Below are positions 15,697 through 16,297 of a stretch of DNA of 16,297 bases, piece after piece; the first letter of the stretch is position 1; each line of letters starts with the position of its first letter. This DNA is from Coprinopsis marcescibilis. Lineage: Eukaryota > Basidiomycota > Agaricomycetes > Agaricales > Psathyrellaceae. A program made the position numbers and the translations under genes. The notes below the pieces were generated by a model. That model was not told the DNA's origin, searched no databases, and saw only the letters and a program-made list of their open reading frames with translations. The DNA lies in assembly GCA_004369085.1 (NCBI GenBank), contig ML210557.1:1-16297 (forward strand), read 5' to 3'.

Positions 15697-15986
15697 ATGG
15701 TCAGACGGAGTAACCTGCGAAGTATACCGTCTCCTAGCCTTCGTCCCTTGCAAACCGCAGCTCATCCTCCTCCTTAGGATCTTCTCATCCATCCAAGCGA
15801 CCCTCGATAACGCAGCCAACTTTTCAGTGCTTTGACGCCGCTCAGGGCTTTGAAGTCAGCGATAGTAGCTTTTACAACGTCGGAGGTGACGTTCTGCACA
15901 AGATTGCGAACAACAATCGCGACGACAGCGTCGTTATCAACCTCAACGTATACATTGGGCGGGAACCGCAGACAAAACGTTCGTGA
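15697..15986 (+). CDS. small motif protein, tandem copy C (lacks the hydrophobic tail)
   Basis: Two exons, 15697-15721 and 15778-15986, with a 56-nt intron (GTATAC...CCTTAG); 77 aa. Exon 1 (MVRRSNLR) and the phase-1 junction to GAT match copy B exactly in position. The core reads CFDAAQGFEV then SDSSFYNVGGD, so the paired glycines of SGGS are replaced by Asp-Ser. The beta-like stretch NNNRDDSVVINLNVYIG is longer and richer in Asn and Asp. The frame ends PQTKRS at a TGA where A and B have the second splice donor, so exon 3 is missing and the protein has no hydrophobic end. It could be a functional variant, a truncated copy, or one whose third exon lies elsewhere. The intact frame through the core argues against simple decay. 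Confidence 0.45.
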
Positions 15987-16297
15987 TTACTATCATTCAC
16001 CAGAGGTTCGCGCATTCCCACAAGTTCGCGCATTTTAGTATTCCAGCTCCTGTGACCACAATTCTACCCGGATTGCGCTCATACTCTATAGAAGTAATCT
16101 ATCCACCACTGCGCTCAAGTTTATATAATTTTTTTGAAAAGAAATGGTGTCCGAACCAGGTGCCCAATTTGGAAGGTTGTCACGCTTGCCGAAAGCCGGT
16201 GGGCGGAATTCAAAATCTGTGATCGCGTTTGTTGAGTGAGAGCCTGAGAACCGCGCAGACTTGTCGCGACTCGCGTCTTCGATCTTGCACTTGTCTC
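15987..16297. other. downstream end of the window, no gene seen
   Basis: This stretch holds a short direct repeat, GTTCGCGCATT at 16006-16016 and 16024-16034 (18-bp period), and an AT-rich patch near 16120-16140. No counterpart of the copy A/B tail exon and no recognisable reading frame is present. Confidence 0.45.

Larger units (their letters stand above)
15640..15986 (+). repeat. tandem unit C (third copy, 3' part lost)
   Basis: Similarity to unit B runs from GCGGTGCTGTGCTGC before the TATA box through the core exon, about 1263 bases downstream of copy B. After CCGCAGACAAAA the similarity ends. The tail exon and the conserved GCCCAGGATCACATC that follows it in A and B are not present in the remaining 300 bases. 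Confidence 0.65.

Noticed and set aside
1..16297. CRISPR arrays, bacterial operons, insertion sequences
   Set aside because: The sequence is clearly eukaryotic, with spliced genes. No regularly spaced repeats with unique spacers and no transposase-like reading frame were seen.

Overview
The window looks like nuclear DNA of a mushroom-forming basidiomycete (Agaricomycetes). The genes are dense in short introns (49 to 76 nt, GT..AG, several with clear CTAAC or CTGAT branch sites). The four recognisable proteins have a basidiomycete flavour: a NADAR protein, a LARP1/Sro9-type La-domain protein, one of the divergent G-alpha subunits expanded in mushrooms, and a long-form Pmp3 proteolipid. Every supported gene lies on the + strand. 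All exon models were built by hand from splice signals, frame and family motifs.

Layout. 1-1340: no recognisable gene. 1341-1980: two-exon NADAR-domain gene. 1981-2796: spacer and pyrimidine-rich leader. 2797-6172: three-exon LARP/La-motif gene (1089 aa) with low-complexity Ser/Pro/Gly regions and the La domain at the far C terminus. 6173-9243: about 3 kb without a convincing gene. 9244-11217: eleven-exon G-alpha gene (457 aa) whose switch II has Ser in place of the catalytic Gln. 11218-11616: compact promoter with two CRE/ATF-type sites and an E-box. 11617-12192: five-exon PMP3-type membrane proteolipid gene. 12193-13156: spacer with a 274-codon ORF of doubtful status.

From about 13157 to 15986 there is a tandem family that I consider the most interesting part. 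Three copies (plus a relic) of a roughly 1.2 kb unit each carry a TATA box only 36-45 nt before an ATG, a nine-residue basic first exon (MVRR...RR), a phase-1 intron, and an exon with the core F-D-A-A-Q-x-F-E-V-S-G-G-S-F-Y-N-V-x-G-D followed by an Asn/Ile/Val-rich beta-like stretch. In copies A and B a third exon encodes a short hydrophobic C-terminal tail. Copy A is intact (87 aa), copy B has a one-base frameshift in the core, and copy C (77 aa) has lost the tail exon. Third-position substitutions dominate between copies, so the core has been under protein-level selection. From general knowledge, the G-G-x-F-x-x-V-x-G-D pattern resembles a short segment often seen at the N termini of mushroom NACHT/STAND proteins. 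Finding it alone on tiny proteins suggests a stand-alone signalling or decoy peptide family, but that role is inference.

Nothing suggests that the genes form one pathway. LARP, G-alpha, Pmp3 and NADAR look like independent housekeeping or signalling genes, followed by a locally duplicating accessory family.
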